Source: an uncultured Eubacteriales bacterium
GTDB taxonomy: Bacteria; Bacillota; Clostridia; Lachnospirales; CAG-274
DNA: 25,026 bases
Assembly (NCBI GenBank): GCA_902495025.1
Contig: CABUWB010000003.1
Location: 1 to 25,026 of the forward strand
Direction of reading: 5' to 3'
Shown here one piece after another: positions 23,479-25,026 of the stretch. Both the position numbers and the translations under genes were made by a program. A model generated the notes under the pieces. It was not told the DNA's origin, did no database searches, and saw only the letters and a program-made list of their open reading frames with translations. Positions within the stretch are counted from its first letter, which is position 1; every line of letters starts with the position of its first letter.

Positions 23479-24726
23479 TTATCCTCTTATTTGACCGTTT
23501 CCGTAAATCAGATACTTGGTTGTGGTAAGTTCTTTAAGTCCCATAGGGCCTCTTGCGTGCAGTTTTTGTGTACTTATGCCTATTTCAGCGCCAAAGCCAA
23601 ACTCATTGCCGTCGGTGAAACGGGTGGAGGCATTTACATAAACTGCGGCGGAGTCGACCTCGTTTAAAAATCTCTGGCAGTTGGTATAATCCTCGCTGAC
23701 AATAGCCTCGGAATGACCTGTGGAATACTTTGCGATATGCTCTATTGCCTCGTCGATATTTTCAACCACCTTAACTGCAAGTATGTAGTCAAGAAATTCC
23801 GTTGCGTAGTCCTCATCTGTGGCAGGAGTACACTCGCCGACATATTCAGCGGATTATTCATCACATCTCAGCTCAACATTTTTTTCCTTAAGTGCCTTTG
23901 CTGCCTTTGGCAGAAATTCCTCTGCTATATCCTTATGCACAAGCAGTGTTTCGGCAGCGTTGCATACGCTGGGGCGCTGTGCCTTTGCATTTACTATAAT
24001 ATTAACCGCATCATCGATTTTTGCGTTATAGTCAACAAAAACATGGCAGTTGCCAACACCTGTTTCAATTACGGGTACTGTTGAGTTCTGCACAACTGAC
24101 TGTATAAGCCCTGCGCCGCCCCTTGGAATAAGCACGTCAATATAGCCGTTCATTTTCATCATGGCAGTTGCACTCTCACGTGAGGTATCCTCAATTAGCT
24201 GTACAATGTCGGGGTTAAAGCCCATTTCCTCTATAACGCTGCGGAAAACCGAAATGGTGGTTATGTTTGAGAGGATAGCCTCCTTGCCGCCCCTTAAAAT
24301 GCACGCACTGCCTGCCTTTAAACAAAGACCGAAGGCGTCGGAGGTTACGTTTGGACGTGCCTCGTAAATTATGCCGATAACGCCCATAGGTACTCTCTTT
24401 TTGCCTACGGTAAGTCCGTTTGGCAGTGTTTTCATATCAATTACCTCACCGATAGGGTCAGGCAGCTTGGCAACCTGTTCAAGTCCGTCTGCCATACCGT
24501 CAATACGGCTTTCATCAAGGCGCAGTCTGTCTATAAGCGACGGCTTTATGCCGTTTGATTTTGCATTTTCAATATCCTTTGCGTTGGCGGCTATTATTTT
24601 TGCTGCGTTGGCTCTTAAAGCGTTTGCAGCCTTATTAAGTATTTCGTTTTTTTGTGCTGTTGTCAGCTTTGCAAGGGCACGCTTTGCTATGAGCGCAGCC
24701 TCGCCTGTTTCGGTTATTGTTCTCAT
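23479..24726 (-). pseudogene. proA: Glutamate-5-semialdehyde dehydrogenase interrupted by one in-frame TAA
   Basis: Reduces gamma-glutamyl phosphate to glutamate semialdehyde in proline synthesis. The frame from ATG at 24724-24726 runs 290 codons (MRTITETGEAALIAKRALAK to NVELRCDE), meets TAA at 23854-23856, then continues in the same frame for 124 codons (SAEYVGECTPATDEDYATEF to GNGQIRG). The sum, 415 positions, equals the normal ProA length, and both parts match the family: catalytic Cys255 in QRPSVCNAAETLL before the stop, HARGPMGLKELTTTKY after it. So it is a single-base nonsense change and not an insertion or frameshift. The truncated product would lack the last quarter, including part of the oligomer and active-site shell. 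AAAGGAG precedes the start, which overlaps the upstream gene. It may be a recent pseudogene, a readthrough gene or a sequencing error. Confidence 0.9.
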
Positions 24727-25026
24727 TTTCTATCTCCTTTTATAATCTCTTTTTCCGTAATTAAAATATCAAGCGGTATGTCATAATCATCATGGGGCAG
24801 CAGACTTTTGGTATACTGCACCGAAAAGCCTATCCCTACACGAAACGGTGCGGGATTTTCAGCCATATATTTGTCGTAGTAGCCGCCGCCGTAGCCAAGG
24901 CGGTTAAGCGTACCGTCAAATGCAAAACCCGGCACAAGCAGCAGTGTTTTGTCGCTTGGCGTAAGTATTTTTTCTTCATTATATTCTGGCTCGGGTATGT
25001 TGTAGCTGCCCTCTTTAAGCTCATCA
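24723..25026 (-). CDS. 5-formyltetrahydrofolate cyclo-ligase, C-terminal part (5' end beyond the window)
   Basis: The frame is open to the window edge; about 100 codons are visible of a usual 180-200. ELKEGSYNIPEPE matches the family's conserved entry to the folate site, and VPGFAFD followed by LNRLGYGGGYYDKYM is the hallmark ATP/Mg-binding motif of 5-FCL (YgfA/MTHFS). The enzyme converts 5-formyl-THF to 5,10-methenyl-THF with ATP. Its stop TGA overlaps the proA ATG (ATGA), so the two are transcribed together and translationally coupled, an uncommon pair with no obvious metabolic link. Confidence 0.9.
   Translation of the reverse strand, partial: DELKEGSYNIPEPEYNEEKILTPSDKTLLLVPGFAFDGTLNRLGYGGGYYDKYMAENPAPFRVGIGFSVQYTKSLLPHDDYDIPLDILITEKEIIKGDRK

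Noticed and set aside
23479..23769. Separate gene for the C-terminal piece of ProA from a GTG
   Set aside because: It has no ribosome binding site, and the upstream codons continue the ProA match back to the stop, so it is the tail of the interrupted gene.

Overview
The window reads as chromosome of an anaerobic, probably gut-dwelling Clostridia member, most likely Oscillospiraceae/Ruminococcus-like. The grounds are Firmicute-type housekeeping genes (cdaA-cdaR, pgsA-rimO, pyrG, carB), strong AGGAGG ribosome binding sites, sigma-A type promoters, and a secreted pectate lyase with a Thr-rich linker and a type I dockerin, as in Ruminococcus plant-fibre degraders. Species cannot be fixed from sequence alone.

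Layout. 1-2849: 3' nine-tenths of carB, closed by a bidirectional terminator. 2895-4560: an AT-rich insert holding a secreted copper-amine-oxidase-N-domain protein (minus) and a small XRE-type regulator (plus), divergent around three perfect inverted repeats. 4584-9106: plus-strand run cdaA, cdaR, PHP-domain phosphoesterase, pepD. 9158-10018: convergent nitroreductase-fold gene. 10191-13948: plus-strand cassette behind a consensus promoter, made of an orphan substrate-binding lipoprotein, an SseB-like protein and two overlapping RimK-type ATP-grasp ligases. 13999-18993: minus-strand pyrG and, upstream of it, the rimO-pgsA-S41 protease operon. 19187-22320: yebC and the dockerin pectate lyase. 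22438-22956: a small coiled-coil protein with a Gln/Pro-rich 12-residue tandem repeat. 23041-23400: a non-coding composite of palindromic repeats bounded by 15-bp terminal inverted repeats. 23479-25026: minus-strand 5-formyltetrahydrofolate cyclo-ligase (partial) overlapping proA, which is interrupted by one in-frame TAA.

How the parts fit. cdaA/cdaR make and regulate c-di-AMP (osmotic and wall homeostasis). pgsA, rimO and the S41 protease serve lipid synthesis, ribosome modification and envelope proteolysis. carB and pyrG belong to pyrimidine synthesis. The pectate lyase is the clearest ecological signature. The best candidate for an undescribed system is the lipoprotein/SseB-like/double ATP-grasp cassette at 10.2-13.9 kb: its parts are recognisable but its substrate is not, and the SseB-like protein ends in a Glu-rich tail of the sort RimK-type ligases extend. 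The other firm oddities are the single nonsense codon in proA and the nested repeat element next to it.
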